DNA from: Helianthus annuus
Lineage: Eukaryota; Streptophyta; Magnoliopsida; Asterales; Asteraceae
Assembly: GCF_002127325.2 (NCBI RefSeq)
Contig: NC_035448.2
Span: 12,787,408-12,851,407, forward strand
DNA: 64,000 nt
Direction: 5' to 3'
A program made the position numbers and the translations under genes. The notes under the pieces are model-generated. The model searched no databases, was not told the origin of the DNA, and worked only from the letters and a program-made list of their open reading frames with translations. This document shows, in pieces, positions 44,328 through 54,655 of the stretch (positions within the stretch are counted from its first letter, which is position 1; the number at the start of each line of letters is the position of its first letter).

Positions 44328-44959
44328 TGTAGGTCCCTTTTCGCGGAGGATTACGAACCTAAACCTTGTTATACTAACCCACTAGCAAGTGCGGAATCCA
44401 AGCTAGTAGGCAAACCGGGATGAAGCAAGTAGAGAAACAAACACACAAGAGTTCACCGATTAACACCACTGTATTAATACGTATGAAGGTTCCGGTTACA
44501 AGCACAATGTTTACAAACAGTTTGCAAACTCTCAAAGTGTGTGTGTGTGAGTTTCGGACAGAATGCTCTCAACTCTCTAACTTTCTGTCTGTGTCTATGT
44601 GCATCTATCTTTCACACTACACTGTATGGATATATATATACCCATACATAGCAGATCTGATCGAAGGATCCGATAGATGGTCCGAAGGATCATCTATCGA
44701 TGACAACCTGTTCGAATGATCAGCAAGGACCTCGAAGGATCATCCTTCGAGGGCCATCAGTCGAAGCATATCTTTCGATCACCTCGAAGGATCAACAGTA
44801 TCCTTCGAGGCTATCCTTCGATTCAGACAAGCATATTACAAACAGATTGGCCAAGTCTAACTAGGAGGATAGTTGACTTGGTCAACTTACAGACCAACTT
44901 AGGACATCGTTTACATACAGACCGAATACAGACAAAGTACAGACACAAGTGCACCAACA
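44328..44959 (-). repeat. 5' LTR of element F
   Basis: Identical to 33728-34359 at an exact offset of 10,600 bases. It is followed by TSD aacca. Confidence 0.95.
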
Positions 44960-45009
44960 AACCACATCTTTTATAATCATCTTCAATTCTCTTTCTACAA
45001 AACGAAAAA

Positions 45010-45743
45010 ATGCATCCTCATAACCGTGCTTATGACTCGAACAACCCGTATGCATTCCAAGAAAATAATCCTAGCCCACCACCCAATCGTCCAATGCCAC
45101 GTCCATTTTTCATACACTCTTCTATGCCCGTTGAAGCGAGTTATGCATCGTATATTGGGAATCGTTTGTATACTAACTTCCCACACACCGATGATTCGAT
45201 ACCTACCCGTTTACACAAACGCCCATCAACCTTTCACCAACCTCCATCGACCTTTCACAAACCGAAACCGTCCCTGAAACTCAACCACCCAACGATGCTC
45301 CTTCAGCATCGAAACCCATCAAAAAGAGAAGTCATAAGAAAAAAACCGAGGCGGAGTTTGAGGACGAGATCAAGAGTTTGAGGACCTTTTGGATGATTCG
45401 CCAAGCCCAAACCGGCCTGAGTATGGAAGAGATGCCGCAAAAAGGCGTGCTCAAAAATCAAGATCTGGTACGGCATCGCCTTCAGCTGGGAGTTCGGGCT
45501 CGCGTAGGGGAATATACAGCGATCAGTTGGATGACATTTGCAAGCAAGTTAGATACATTCAACGCCTTCCAACAACAAAGGGCCGAACAACGAAAGAGCA
45601 AAGAAGCTAGAGATGCCGCTAGAGATGCCCTGAAACAAAGACGGGATGATTTGAAAATTCTATCTCAGCCGATTGATCACCTACAGGGTGACGAGTTGCA
45701 ACTAGTCTTGGAGATGAGAGAAGAGATAAAAAAACAAATATAA
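45010..45743 (+). pseudogene. PIF/Harbinger ORF1-type (NAM-associated C-terminal domain) protein, frameshifted
   Basis: Three overlapping frames carry parts of one protein. Frame one (45010-) encodes an Asn/Pro-rich start, MHPHNRAYDSNNPYAF. A second frame (45389-) carries DDSPSPNRPEYGRDAAKRRA and YSDQLDDICKQ. A third (45378-45743) gives AFQQQRAEQRKSKEARDAA, RDALKQRRDDLKIL and DELQLVLEMREEIKKQ. The RP.GR.AAK and lysine/arginine-rich helical tail match the NAM-associated domain found in Myb-like ORF1 proteins of PIF/Harbinger elements, normally the DNA-binding partner of the transposase. The Myb/SANT region is not visible, so this is a deletion derivative with at least two frameshifts. Confidence 0.55.
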
Positions 45744-45989
45744 ACGTTAGGAATTTTTTTATGTAATTTTCTTTATTTAAAAATATTAAAAAAAATTAAA
45801 TTTTTTGTTTTAAAACAAATAGCCCAGTGGGTCAGCTCAGCGAAGCCCACCAAACCCACGCCCCAAACTCCCGCCCAACCATAACGTGTTGAATGTGGGT
45901 CACCCCATGTCTGCCCCCCCCCCCCCAAGCCACGTGTCAACTCATGCCCCAACCCAAGCCCAACCCAAGCTCCGCCATACCCCACGGTC

Positions 45990-48189
45990 TAATTCTTCAA
46001 TCGGCTTCTCATTAATTAGTGTAGAAGTGTATATGTGATTCTTACGGTTCTCAATATTGTATTGTTTCTTGTCAAATAAGCCTCTAGTTATATATATTTA
46101 TATACTACATTAGAAACCCCGATATTATACGGGTTAAATATATAAAATATTTATAAAATGATATTTTTTCAAAATAAATTTTGGAATTTTCATTATATGT
46201 TTTTGGAAGGATTATGATTCCTTTTTTAGTTAATTTATTTAAATTAATAAATAGACTACGAATGTGTAAAATAGGAGAAACGGTAAAAAGAATATTAGGC
46301 TCATTGTATTGTAATATATTACGTAACCGACACTACTAGAAAAAGCTGTAATAGCGACGACCTCAATAGCGGTGACATCTTATAGTTCAATTACTTTTTT
46401 GTTAGCAATACATCATACATATATTGTATAGGAAACTTAAGTGTACATGTACTTTTTAGTGTAATAAATGACTGCATGGATCGATCTGCATATAGGTTTA
46501 CAGATATTCACGATCTAAAATTATGGGGAGAGATAATCATCAAAGTATTCGGAACATTACTTTGGATTTCAAGGAATACGAGATCAAGTTGCCCTCAAAA
46601 GTTAGTTGTCCAACCTTAACATCCTAAGCATAAGCATTCATATCTTATTACTTAAATTCATTTCATTCTTAAAATTTAAGAAAACTATCTAAAAATTACT
46701 ATTTCATTCTTAAAATTTAAGAAAACTATCTAAAAAGACCACTTCATCTCATTCCTTATTCTTATACCTAATCCATATATTTTAACAACTAAAGAGAATT
46801 CTTATCTTTAAAGAAAATTAAAGTTAAATCCTCATATTTTAATGGAAGATGGTTTTATAAATGAGAGATAAATTTATAGAGTAGTGATTTTTAGTTAAAT
46901 TATAAAGATAAAGATAAGAAATGAAATGTGAACGCTCTAAAGTGTATAAAACCATGAATATGTGTGGCACTATGATATTAGTGACTTCTGCATAAGAATT
47001 ATCACAACACTAGTTTTGACAGCGTTTTAGTTCGATCATTTGAAAAACGAGAAACGACAAGTTATATGATAACGTACGGACCCAAAAAAGGTGTTAAAAA
47101 ATACCAAGGTGGCTATTCTCTACGGAAAACTTCATCTTCTAGAATGAAATGAGTGGTCTAATTTTGAGCTTGAATTTTGATCTTGTTGTATCTTTGTTTC
47201 TAACTCCTTCTCTTAGTAGAATTTTGCTTTTGTTGCCAGTAAAAAAAACTAAAATACTACTAGCTTAATTAATAATTACTTAATCACACATAAATCATGA
47301 TAGAAATTTCTAATATCTTTCTCAACTCACATAGAAACTAAATTGAAGTTCAAAATCATAATATCAATGTAAACTCATGCAAAATTTTAATCTAGAATCC
47401 TTATATATCTCAAGGAACAATGAGTTCAAACTAGTGCCTTGCAGGAGCCATTTTTCTAAAACCATTATAGTTTCCAAGCTCAGAAAAAGGTTAGGAAATC
47501 GCATAAAACAGCGAGCTCATATGGATACTGACCATACACTTAGACGCTCGAACACTCTACTCCCACTTTGTAGTGTAACCGGCTATCTGGAGACTGAGAC
47601 AACCAGATTACACAACTCAACTCAACATAACCTATCCAGGTAACATCAAAACCAACTAAAGAAAGAAGTTACTAGGAGCCCTTGTTAGTTTCTTATAAGG
47701 AGTTTCACACCTCATATTCACTTTCTCATGATTACTATGTGGTATTTATTCGCTAGATCTAGCTATTTCCTGGCTAACATGTTCATATGAATATATGTAG
47801 GTTCTAAATCAACATATTAACAAATAAACTCCTACCTTAACATCCGAGCGACGTCACTCAATTAATCCTCCTCATTTTAATCTGTTTAACGACCCATCAC
47901 ATGATAATCATTAATGTAGTTCACCAATGACTAACAACCATTGATTAAAATGCGAATAATGAACAAACCATTTTACTGCAAAATCAAATGTGTTGACAGA
48001 AAACCATCGATTTGAAAGGGAATCTAAACAAATATAACCACAACATCAAGGAGTTCAAACACCTGCATAAATCTGTATGGATATATTACACACCCTTAAT
48101 ATTAAATACAAGAAATTGTATATATGTATCGGATAATGAAAACTATGAAGGATATGAAATCATGTCTTTGTCATCTCGATTAAAGAAGA
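45990..48189. other. Intergenic DNA downstream of the TCP gene
   Basis: Mostly AT-rich and without a convincing ORF. It includes one copy of the hairpin unit (about 46105-46160: ccccgatattatacggg) and a CACTA-like end at 46331. A direct repeat of about 37 bp (atttcattcttaaaatttaag) lies at about 46660-46735. The ORFs at 47377-47643 and 48012-48257 show no recognisable motif. Confidence 0.5.
46331..46390 (+). mobile_element. CACTA-type (En/Spm) terminal fragment
   Basis: CACTACTAGAAAAA is the canonical plant CACTA terminus. It is followed by taatagcgacgacctcaa and tagcggtgac. A related piece is at 56287 (cactacaaagatt, tagtagcgac). No partner end or transposase is seen. Confidence 0.55.
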
Positions 48190-49140
48190 TCACCTATCAT
48201 TTTTGTTATGTGCATCCAAACCAAAGGGTACTTTCTCATGAGAATCACTCAGGTTAAAGAATGGCATGAGCGAATTTGGTGGTACATGTTGGGAACTTGA
48301 GCTTAACAAATGGAAGTAATTATTTTGTCTAGCAAGATCATGATTCTCTCCTAAATTAGGCATGATAAATGGAGGGAAAGCTGAAGGTGTGATGGCAGTA
48401 GGAGGACCCAACAATAACTGGGATGCAGATGGGAGGGTCATTGAAGAATCAGTTTGAGAGGAAACTAGTCCTTGGTTTCCAAATTGAGGTATTGAAACAT
48501 TTGAACAAGGTTCCCAATTAGAATAAGGGTTGTATGGAAACAATCCTGAATTATAAGAATATTGAGGTATAGGAAAAAAGTTCAAACCTCCATTTTCGTG
48601 TTCGTATGGCTTGTTTTCGACTAGCGCTTCTTTTCCTTTCTTTCTTTGATGATCTCCATTGATGTCATCTTTCACAAATGTTGGATTTTGAGCTTTAAGA
48701 AGTTGAGAGAAAGAAATTTGAGGTGAGTTCAAATCTTGAGGAATTAAGGTTGTTGGTAGTACTGGATGGAATTGATTAAAATGATCTCCAAACAACATCG
48801 GGAGGGGTGGCAGCTGATCAATATCATCTTTGGTTGAATCAAGCAGCCAGTCTATGACCTTGCTAGGTTGGCTTAACCCTAGCTTATCTTGAAGATCATA
48901 CAACTGAATAGCCGTAGGAACAGAAAGCCGAATTCTTCGGTCTCGCAATCCTTTTACTGTGCAAACCTTGCTATGTCTATCTTTACCTCCAAAAGCCTTG
49001 GATACCCTTACTATCCTTGGGTTCTTCAAACCTGCCCATTGTCTTGAAGTTGTTGTATACTTTGGTAACATGATCTGCTCATTGTTATCGCCTTCTTGCT
49101 TTGCTTGAAAGTCTTTTCTTCCTGATGTATTGTTGAACAT
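48190..49140 (-). CDS. Class II (CIN-type) TCP transcription factor, TCP5/13/17-like
   Basis: A single-exon 316-residue ORF. The TCP domain spans about 52-110: [19 protein letters not shown] (basic region), [18 protein letters not shown] (helix I), then [21 protein letters not shown] (helix II). The basic region binds GGNCC-type promoter motifs and the helices dimerise (family knowledge). The preceding [20 protein letters not shown] and the N-terminal AKQEGD fit the TCP5/TCP13/TCP17 clade, which restrains leaf cell proliferation. The rest is Ser/Asn/Pro-rich, as usual. I see no R domain, and this clade normally lacks the miR319 target. Length is typical. Two upstream ATGs just before the start open an overlapping out-of-frame uORF. 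Confidence 0.9.
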   Translation of the reverse strand: MFNNTSGRKDFQAKQEGDNNEQIMLPKYTTTSRQWAGLKNPRIVRVSKAFGGKDRHSKVCTVKGLRDRRIRLSVPTAIQLYDLQDKLGLSQPSKVIDWLLDSTKDDIDQLPPLPMLFGDHFNQFHPVLPTTLIPQDLNSPQISFSQLLKAQNPTFVKDDINGDHQRKKGKEALVENKPYEHENGGLNFFPIPQYSYNSGLFPYNPYSNWEPCSNVSIPQFGNQGLVSSQTDSSMTLPSASQLLLGPPTAITPSAFPPFIMPNLGENHDLARQNNYFHLLSSSSQHVPPNSLMPFFNLSDSHEKVPFGLDAHNKNDR

Positions 49141-49157
49141 CTTTCTTTTTGCATCAT
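49027..49157 (-). promoter_or_regulatory. Overlapping upstream ORF of the TCP gene
   Basis: ATGATG at 49157-49152 lies 17 and 14 bases before the TCP ATG, in another frame. It opens a peptide of about 43 codons ([14 protein letters not shown]...) that ends at a TGA inside the TCP coding region near 49030. Scanning ribosomes would meet it first, so it may lower TCP translation. It matters only if the mature leader includes it. Confidence 0.5.
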
Positions 49158-49161
49158 CTGG

Positions 49162-49476
49162 CTAAACACACAACTGTTCACAGGTTACTTATCTTCATGT
49201 CAAATTTTCTTGATTTCCAATTTTCTGAAATGGGGTTTGTTTAGGTTATACTAATTAACCTAGGCTGAATAAACACTTAAAATTTAATATGAGTTGAATA
49301 TTCCTTGAAGATAGATACTAAGAAGTAAGAACAAACTAGGGTTTTGTTTTCCAGATCTAAAACATGATATATTAATATATTTTGCATATTATTATGACTA
49401 GTATGAAAGCTTGGAAGAAGAAGAAGAAGAAGTTAAATTGATATAATATCCCCATTTCATGGCTAATTATTATTAC
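49162..49476 (-). other. Possible 5'-UTR intron of the TCP gene
   Basis: The minus strand shows GCAG|GTAATAAT (donor at 49476) and TGTGTTTAG|CCAG (acceptor near 49162), with AT-rich DNA between. A CTTCTTCTTCTTCTTC run lies inside it (about 49420-49435). This is inferred from splice consensus only. Confidence 0.35.
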
Positions 49477-49752
49477 CTGCAAATCAAAACTAAATCTGTT
49501 GAATTACTTTGATTGAAAGGTATAGATCACAAAAATAAACTCACACTGAGTAAAACTGTCATGTGCTTTTGGTACTGCAGATCAGGCAGCATTCAATTGC
49601 AAAGTTTCTTGTGTAGTTAGAAGAAAAGCTCGTCTCCAAATGGAGTTGAATTGATGAAGAATTGAATCGATCTGTATGCAAGTTCTTCGGCAAGCTGTAT
49701 AAAAACCTGACTTCCAATTATTGCAACAAAAGGAAGCATCTGTCTATGTCAC

Positions 49753-49762
49753 ATATATATAA
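49753..49762 (-). promoter_or_regulatory. Possible TATA box of the TCP gene
   Basis: The minus strand reads TTATATATAT about 610 bases upstream of the ATG. This fits a leader containing the proposed intron. Confidence 0.3.
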
Positions 49763-49764
49763 TT

Positions 49765-50514
49765 CTTGAACTTTCCAATATACTCTTATTATTTCATTTT
49801 GTAAATGTGAAGATAATATTTTTAGAATCTCACCATGTTGCACAAGAAAGTAAAGGCGAATTATGCGATCATATGGTGTGTGTCAGCCGACATGCAAGTT
49901 TCACAGGCGCATACCACACACTGAACATTCTGGTTAGTGAGAACTAGTCTAGCCTTTAGTGATCACATTTTTATATATCAATGATGTATGGATGATGTAT
50001 GAATGTATGATTAAATCATTTAATGTATACCTTATAAAAACTTCAATTATACGCGGACCATTCTAGCCTGTCCGAAAAAAGAGGCTTAATGCTTTATTGA
50101 GAACCACATAATTAGGGCTAGCTTTATCTGTCAATTCTAATGTGTGCATATGTATGCTTGATACCCACACTTAATATGTACATACAATTATGCAAGAAGG
50201 TACATATATATACAGCTAGAATTTGAACACTTTTTTGTGTAATATATTCTTTAATTATTAGAATCACATTTGTGTTTTTTCTAACTTCACAGTGTTTTAA
50301 CAATACTAACTTATAAGTAGTGGTTGGACCAAACAGAAAATTTATGCAAGAAAATATCAAGTGCTAAAGATAGTCAATGATATGTTTATACATATATATA
50401 CAAGCTAGTGATGAGGTAACCCCCCCCCCCCCCCCTCAGAACCACAAAATAACTAGATAGTGACTAGAGCTCCATGGGTAGTCAGATCTAGCAAGTCAAG
50501 ACTTGATCATGACA
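49765..50514. other. Upstream DNA of the TCP gene, no gene seen
   Basis: AT-rich, with a poly-C run at about 50420-50436. No coding sequence or recognisable element was found. Confidence 0.4.
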
Positions 50515-50523
50515 ATCTTTAAA

Positions 50524-50923
50524 GGGAAAATTACGAAATTGTTGGTTGACCAAGAGGGTTTTCAATTTTGTCACTCTCCTGCGTCCTTGGAAGGACCACT
50601 GAGCTTCGGAAGAGTTTGCATGTTATGTTGATGCGTCCATGTCCCTAGAAGTTGACACGTGTCCGACACGTGTCCCACATGTTTATGGGAAGAGTCGGTG
50701 ACTCTTCCGAAGCGTCGGTGGACTATTCCGAAGCGTCGGTGGACTCTTCCGAAGCGTCAGTGACTCTTTCGAAGCGTCGGTGGACTCTTCCGAAGGAGCG
50801 TGATACATGGACTCTTCAACATGATACGCCGACTCATCCCATGCTTAGTGGTCCTTCCAAGGACGCGGGAGAGTGACAAAATTGAAAACCCTCTTGGTCA
50901 ACCAACATTTTCGTAATTTTCCC
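50524..50923. mobile_element. Mutator-like MITE with long TIRs and a 9-bp TSD
   Basis: Starts GGGAAAATTACGAAA and ends with the inverted form. The TIRs are about 80 bp with few mismatches: gttggttgaccaagagggtt on the left, and on the right the inverted ccctcttggtcaaccaac. A perfect 9-bp duplication, atctttaaa, lies at 50515-50523 and 50924-50932. TSD length, GGG...AAAATTAC termini and long TIRs are MULE hallmarks. The centre is a 20-21-bp minisatellite. Confidence 0.85.
50685..50800 (+). repeat. 20-21-bp minisatellite inside the MULE MITE
   Basis: Five units of gtcggtggactcttccgaag (variants with one G deleted, or A for C). Read as protein this gives SSEASVD repeats, which I consider incidental. 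Confidence 0.85.
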
Positions 50924-50932
50924 ATCTTTAAA

Positions 50933-51880
50933 TGCATTTCACTGACGCCAAGATCCATCTTACGCTGTCGGTGAAGATCCAAACTATCAGCAATCTTTCG
51001 GTGACATTTTGTGGGCAAAATGAGTAAGGACATCAGTGATGTTCATAACCTACACCAAAGGACACTTAAAGGACACCCACAACAATGTGAGTAAAGGACA
51101 CCCGCAACAATGTTATCTATCAGTGAAATGTCTTTTGGTGATTCAACGATAATGTTCTTCGGTGATATGTTAGTAATTAATGTCCATTTGCTGCATCATA
51201 TCCGTCGGCAATGTTCATTTTTTTGATCCGTTAGGTTTACCCATGGAAAGTCAACGATGGCATAAGGATGGATCCTCTTATTTATAATTTAAGGTATAAA
51301 TACACTATTGCTAGAGAGACCGAGAACAAAGAAAATGAAAATCAAGAGATCTCAGAAGTATATATTAAACATTTCTAACGGATTTCAGATGGGTTTCCGT
51401 AAAAACCTATATTCCCTGATAAATACTAAAAAGACTTGAAGGAAATCTTATATGAAACGTTATCTTCAAATGTTACAATGACCGATGAAGTCCATAACAA
51501 ATTACCCATACCCGAAAAGTAATGAAAAGAACGGAAGAAAATCTTATCACAAACTTGTCGGTAACTAGCATCAGATTACCAACGAGGGTCAAAAATATTA
51601 ACTACTTTTTGTGTTTAAAAACTAATATTTATTATCCTATGGTCAGGTAAGTTGTGTGTTAGGACGGCGATAGTTTTGTTTTTCAGGGTTGTATTTTATC
51701 TGTCAGCAAAAGTTTGTTTTATAGTAGATGATGATGTTTTCGGTTTGGTTGTGTTTTATAATAAAACCAAAGCTGAAATGTTCGGTTTTTGGTTTTTGAA
51801 AACTGTTGGGTTTTGGTTTTTTCGGTTTTAGCAACGGTCAGGTTTGGTTTTTCGGTCCTTGGAACAAAATTACGTAAGAT
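50933..51880. other. Non-coding DNA with CACTA-like repeated motifs
   Basis: 50950-51260 has scattered variants of ttcggtgat / cagtgatgttc and a repeat of aaaggacacccacaacaatg (51069 and 51095), reminiscent of CACTA subterminal repeats. 51730-51860 is rich in ttcggttttggttt. No ORF or clear ends. Confidence 0.35.
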
Positions 51881-51888
51881 TTAAAAAA

Positions 51889-51900
<12 letters not shown>

Positions 51901-51920
<20 letters not shown>
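51901..51920. repeat. (TA)n microsatellite
   Basis: A pure AT/TA dinucleotide run flanks the left end of the foldback MITE; a similar run flanks its right end (about 52604-52634). Confidence 0.9.
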
Positions 51921-51921
<1 letters not shown>

Positions 51922-52598
51922 GGACAAAGATCCGTTAGGAACCACCCTTTATTGCGAGAACCGCGAGAACCAGTGTGAACACAAACAGTAATACCTAAAA
52001 AAATCTAAAAAACACCCAAAAAAATTTTTTTTTATTTATTTTACTATTTTTTATATAAAAATCGCTACTTTTAGTATCCAAAAAAAAAATTTTTTTTTTT
52101 TTAAAAAAAAAAATTTTTTTTTGGCTACTAAAAGTAGCGATTTGAACATAAAAAATAGTAAAAAAATAAAAAAAAAATTAGATTTTTTTAGATGTTTTAG
52201 GTTTTTTGGGGGGTTTAGTTTTTAGCATTTTAGCTTGGGGGGGGGGGGGGGGGGGTTTAGGTTTTTGGGGGGTGGGGGAGGGGGGTTTAGGTTTTTGGGG
52301 GGTGGGGGAGGGGGGGTTTAGGTTTTTTGGGGGGGGGGGGTGGGGTGGGGGGGGGTTAGGTTTTTTTTAGGTTTTTTGAGGGTTTTAGTTTTTAGCATTT
52401 AGCTTTGGGGGGGGGGTTAGGTTTTTTTTTTGGGGGGGGGGGGGGGGGTTAGGTTTTTTTTTGGGGAGGGGGGGTGGGGGGGTTTAGGTTTTTGGGGGGT
52501 GGGGGTTAGGTTTTTTTTAGGGTTTTTTTAGCTATTTTAGCTTGTGTTCACATTGGTTCTCGCGGTTCTCGCCATAAAGGTGGTTCTCGCATGAACCT

Positions 52599-52604
<6 letters not shown>
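51921..52604. mobile_element. Foldback MITE inserted in a TA microsatellite, with G-rich core
   Basis: The left end includes attgcgagaaccgcgagaac then cagtgtgaacac; the right end has the inverted gtgttcacattggttctcgc with ggttctcgccataaagg. TIRs are about 70 bp, imperfect. An inner inverted repeat (aaaatcgctacttttagta and ctactaaaagtagcgattt, 52055-52150) forms a second stem. The centre is extremely G-rich. There is no coding capacity. Insertion into a TA array hides any TSD. Confidence 0.65.
52220..52515 (+). repeat. G-rich ggtttaggttttttggggg array
   Basis: Degenerate tandem units of (t)ttaggtttttggggggtggg with G runs up to more than 15. One strand carries almost no C, so G-quadruplex formation is likely. 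Homopolymer lengths may be affected by assembly error. Confidence 0.8.
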
Positions 52605-52635
<31 letters not shown>

Positions 52636-52637
<2 letters not shown>

Positions 52638-52935
52638 GGTTAACGTACGATTGTGCTTAACGTACATTGCGTATGCAAGGCATTATCAACATACGATTTT
52701 AGTATTATTAAACACCATGCGATTTGGGTTTTACTGAACAACATGCGATTTCAACTATCATACATGCGATTTTGGTATCATTATCAACATGCCACTATGC
52801 TATTTAAGATATTTAGTGTACTATACACGATTTCACAAAAATGGTGTACATGCGAATTTGTTTTTTAAAAAAAAAAAACGTGCGATTTGCCATCGCGTAC
52901 GCAATGTACGTTAAGGCATATTGTACGGTATACTT
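52636..52935. mobile_element. MITE-like inverted-repeat element
   Basis: The left end has gcttaacgtacattgcgtat and the right end gcgtacgcaatgtacgttaa in inverted orientation, embedded in about 35-bp imperfect TIRs. Inside are repeated acatgcgattt / acatacgattt units. The ORF 52653-52868 is incidental. Confidence 0.5.
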
Positions 52936-53587
52936 TTTCTATATATATAATCCTAGATTTAAGAATCTTTATAATTAGATGTTTACATTTATGTTAATAT
53001 ATTAAACCTTTTGAATTAATATTATTATTCACATAAACCAAACCTTCTTAAATTTTGTTATGTTTCTCCAAAGTTTTTATTAAGACATTTTGTTTTATAT
53101 TGCTTTCAAAATCATTTATTTTTCATGTTAAATTTTGTTATTTGTTATAAGTAATGGATAAATCATTTCAAAGATAAATAAACTTGTTAATATTTTTTTA
53201 TTGTGAAGACTTACATTGAAGGAAAAAAAAAGTAATTCCTAAATCAATATATAAAAAACATTAAAAAATGATTTTTTGGGTTATTTGGAAGGTTCGGTTT
53301 TCATAAAATGCAAAACCGAAACCAAACCGTATATATTTTGGTTCGGATTTTTTGTGCGGCTCGGTTAAATTGGTTTTTTCGGTTTCAGTTAGGTTTTTTG
53401 TTCACCCCTAATATAAGTACAACGGTACCATGGATCAAACCAACCACCCAACAAGCGTGACATGGTGACCCTCCCCCCTCCCTGTGGTTCTAAATAGTAC
53501 TAGAAGAGTGATCAACACTTCGCCCTACCAAATACTCTCCTTGGCAAGGAAGGTATTGATCCACTGTTTCACACATTTAGCACTACA

Positions 53588-53590
<3 letters not shown>
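52936..53590. other. AT-rich DNA, no gene seen
   Basis: 53270-53410 carries aaaccgaaaccaaacc / ggttcggttttgg motifs, the complement of those at 51730-51860. No ORF. Confidence 0.4.

Positions 53591-53641
<51 letters not shown>
53591..53641. repeat. (CT)n microsatellite
   Basis: About 25 CT dinucleotides in an unbroken run. Confidence 0.95.
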
Positions 53642-54520
53642 AAAATATTCCCCAACTTACTCTTATGGTGTAACATTTTTAGACTTAGTGTTGAAGAGAA
53701 CCAAATTTTTATAAAAATTATTACAGTGAATTTGAAAAAGTAATGTAATTAATAAGATGAGTTTTGCAGGATGTTGATCTTGGAGAAAGCTGTGGTGTAA
53801 ACCAGATAAGGATTGCAGCTTAGATAAAGCAAGCTACTGTATGTGTAGATGAGGGACCAAAGGAATAAGAAATTTAAAAATATCTCACTGTTACATTTCT
53901 TAATGCTCTGGGACCACTTGAGATCACCATATATTATTGCAATGACATATGATAATGAATAAACATAAAGTGATTACCTAAGTTCTAATGTATATTATAA
54001 ATCTTATTTCCTGATTTACAAGAATTAAAGAATAACTGTAGTTGGTTTGTTTGTCTAGGTCTTGTAGTCAGATAAAATTCTACACTGGAGTTGCATTTTG
54101 TTTCAGATATTGATAAAAGGGTGGGTAATAACTAATAAGGTTAGGTAGGTATAACTTCTTTGTGGGAAAAAAAGTTGAGAGGTAATTAACTACTTTCTCT
54201 TGCTTGATTGATTGGTGGAGAGAAAAGGTAGAAAAAAAACTATGGGGATCGACACCTAACTATATATCTAATTAAACTCATACTTAAGTGACTTAGGAAG
54301 CTTAGAGGATACTTTAAATGTGCAGAAGCTTTGAGAAAAATAGAAATATGGACGTATGAAGCTTGCTGGTTGCTGTAGCAAAACTATTATGCCTGTAGCT
54401 GCCAGTGAAGCTTAATTTAGTGTTGATTGCCACTACTATTTTTGTTGGTCTTCTTATAATGTAAATTTTCAATTAAGCAAGAAACCCTATATATATATAT
54501 ATAGATTTTTCTTGAATGGA
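53642..54520. other. No recognised feature
   Basis: Spliced-looking short segments (ttttgcaggatgttgatctt at 53762) are present but no ORF. It could be non-coding transcript DNA; nothing supports that directly. Confidence 0.3.
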
Positions 54521-54524
54521 TAAC

Positions 54525-54655
54525 GCACACAACCCTCTATAATCTACTCCTAAAATCCACCTATTTTCTACTTTGCGTGACTTGAACCTACACCACTTTG
54601 ACGGGGATAAACACCTTACGACGCTAGGGCAAGAGACCATCGGCAAAGAAACCCT
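54525..54655 (-). mobile_element. tRNA-derived SINE-like element
   Basis: On the minus strand, GATGGTCTCTTGCCCTAGCG (A-box region) is followed about 35 bases later by GGTTCAAGTCACG, a good polymerase III B box (GGTTCAANNCC-like). The body ends near the TA-rich run at 54490-54510. Confidence 0.45.

Larger units (their letters stand above)
33728..44959 (-). mobile_element. Element F: young Sirevirus-like Ty1/copia retrotransposon
   Basis: An 11,232-bp element with two 632-bp LTRs that I compared in full and found identical. It has a perfect TSD aacca (33723-33727 and 44960-44964), a Met-tRNA PBS (44314-44325) and a PPT (34360-34370). Minus-strand order is LTR, 0.9-kb leader, gag (43433-39690), protease-integrase-RT-RNase H (39675-36229), a 1.9-kb non-coding tail, LTR. 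Long gag, repeated PPT-like motifs and LTR palindromes fit the Sirevirus group (established features of that genus; assignment is inference). One in-frame gag stop is the visible defect. Confidence 0.9.
33461..45989 (+). mobile_element. Element D: PIF/Harbinger-type DNA transposon split by element F
   Basis: The left end GACTATGGGTATGGGG (33461) pairs with the right end, whose inward minus-strand reading is GACCGTGGGGTATGG (45989). A TAA duplication flanks both (33458-33460 and 45990-45992), the TWA target of PIF/Harbinger. Removing element F (33728-44959) and its duplicated aacca leaves about 1.3 kb. The interior encodes a frameshifted ORF1-type protein on the plus strand (45010-45743); no DDE transposase is present. 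Subterminal DNA is rich in cccaacccaagccc / gggcttgggttgggg inverted motifs. Confidence 0.7.

Noticed and set aside
48012..48257. 81-residue plus-strand ORF beside the TCP gene
   Set aside because: It overlaps the 3' end of the TCP coding region antisense and has no recognisable features.
51686..53414. Possible hAT-like element (cagggttgta left, ttgttcacccctaa right) with ttcggttttgg ends
   Set aside because: The 8-bp flanks do not match, the ends are only loosely inverted, and other elements occupy the interior; I could not support the boundaries.
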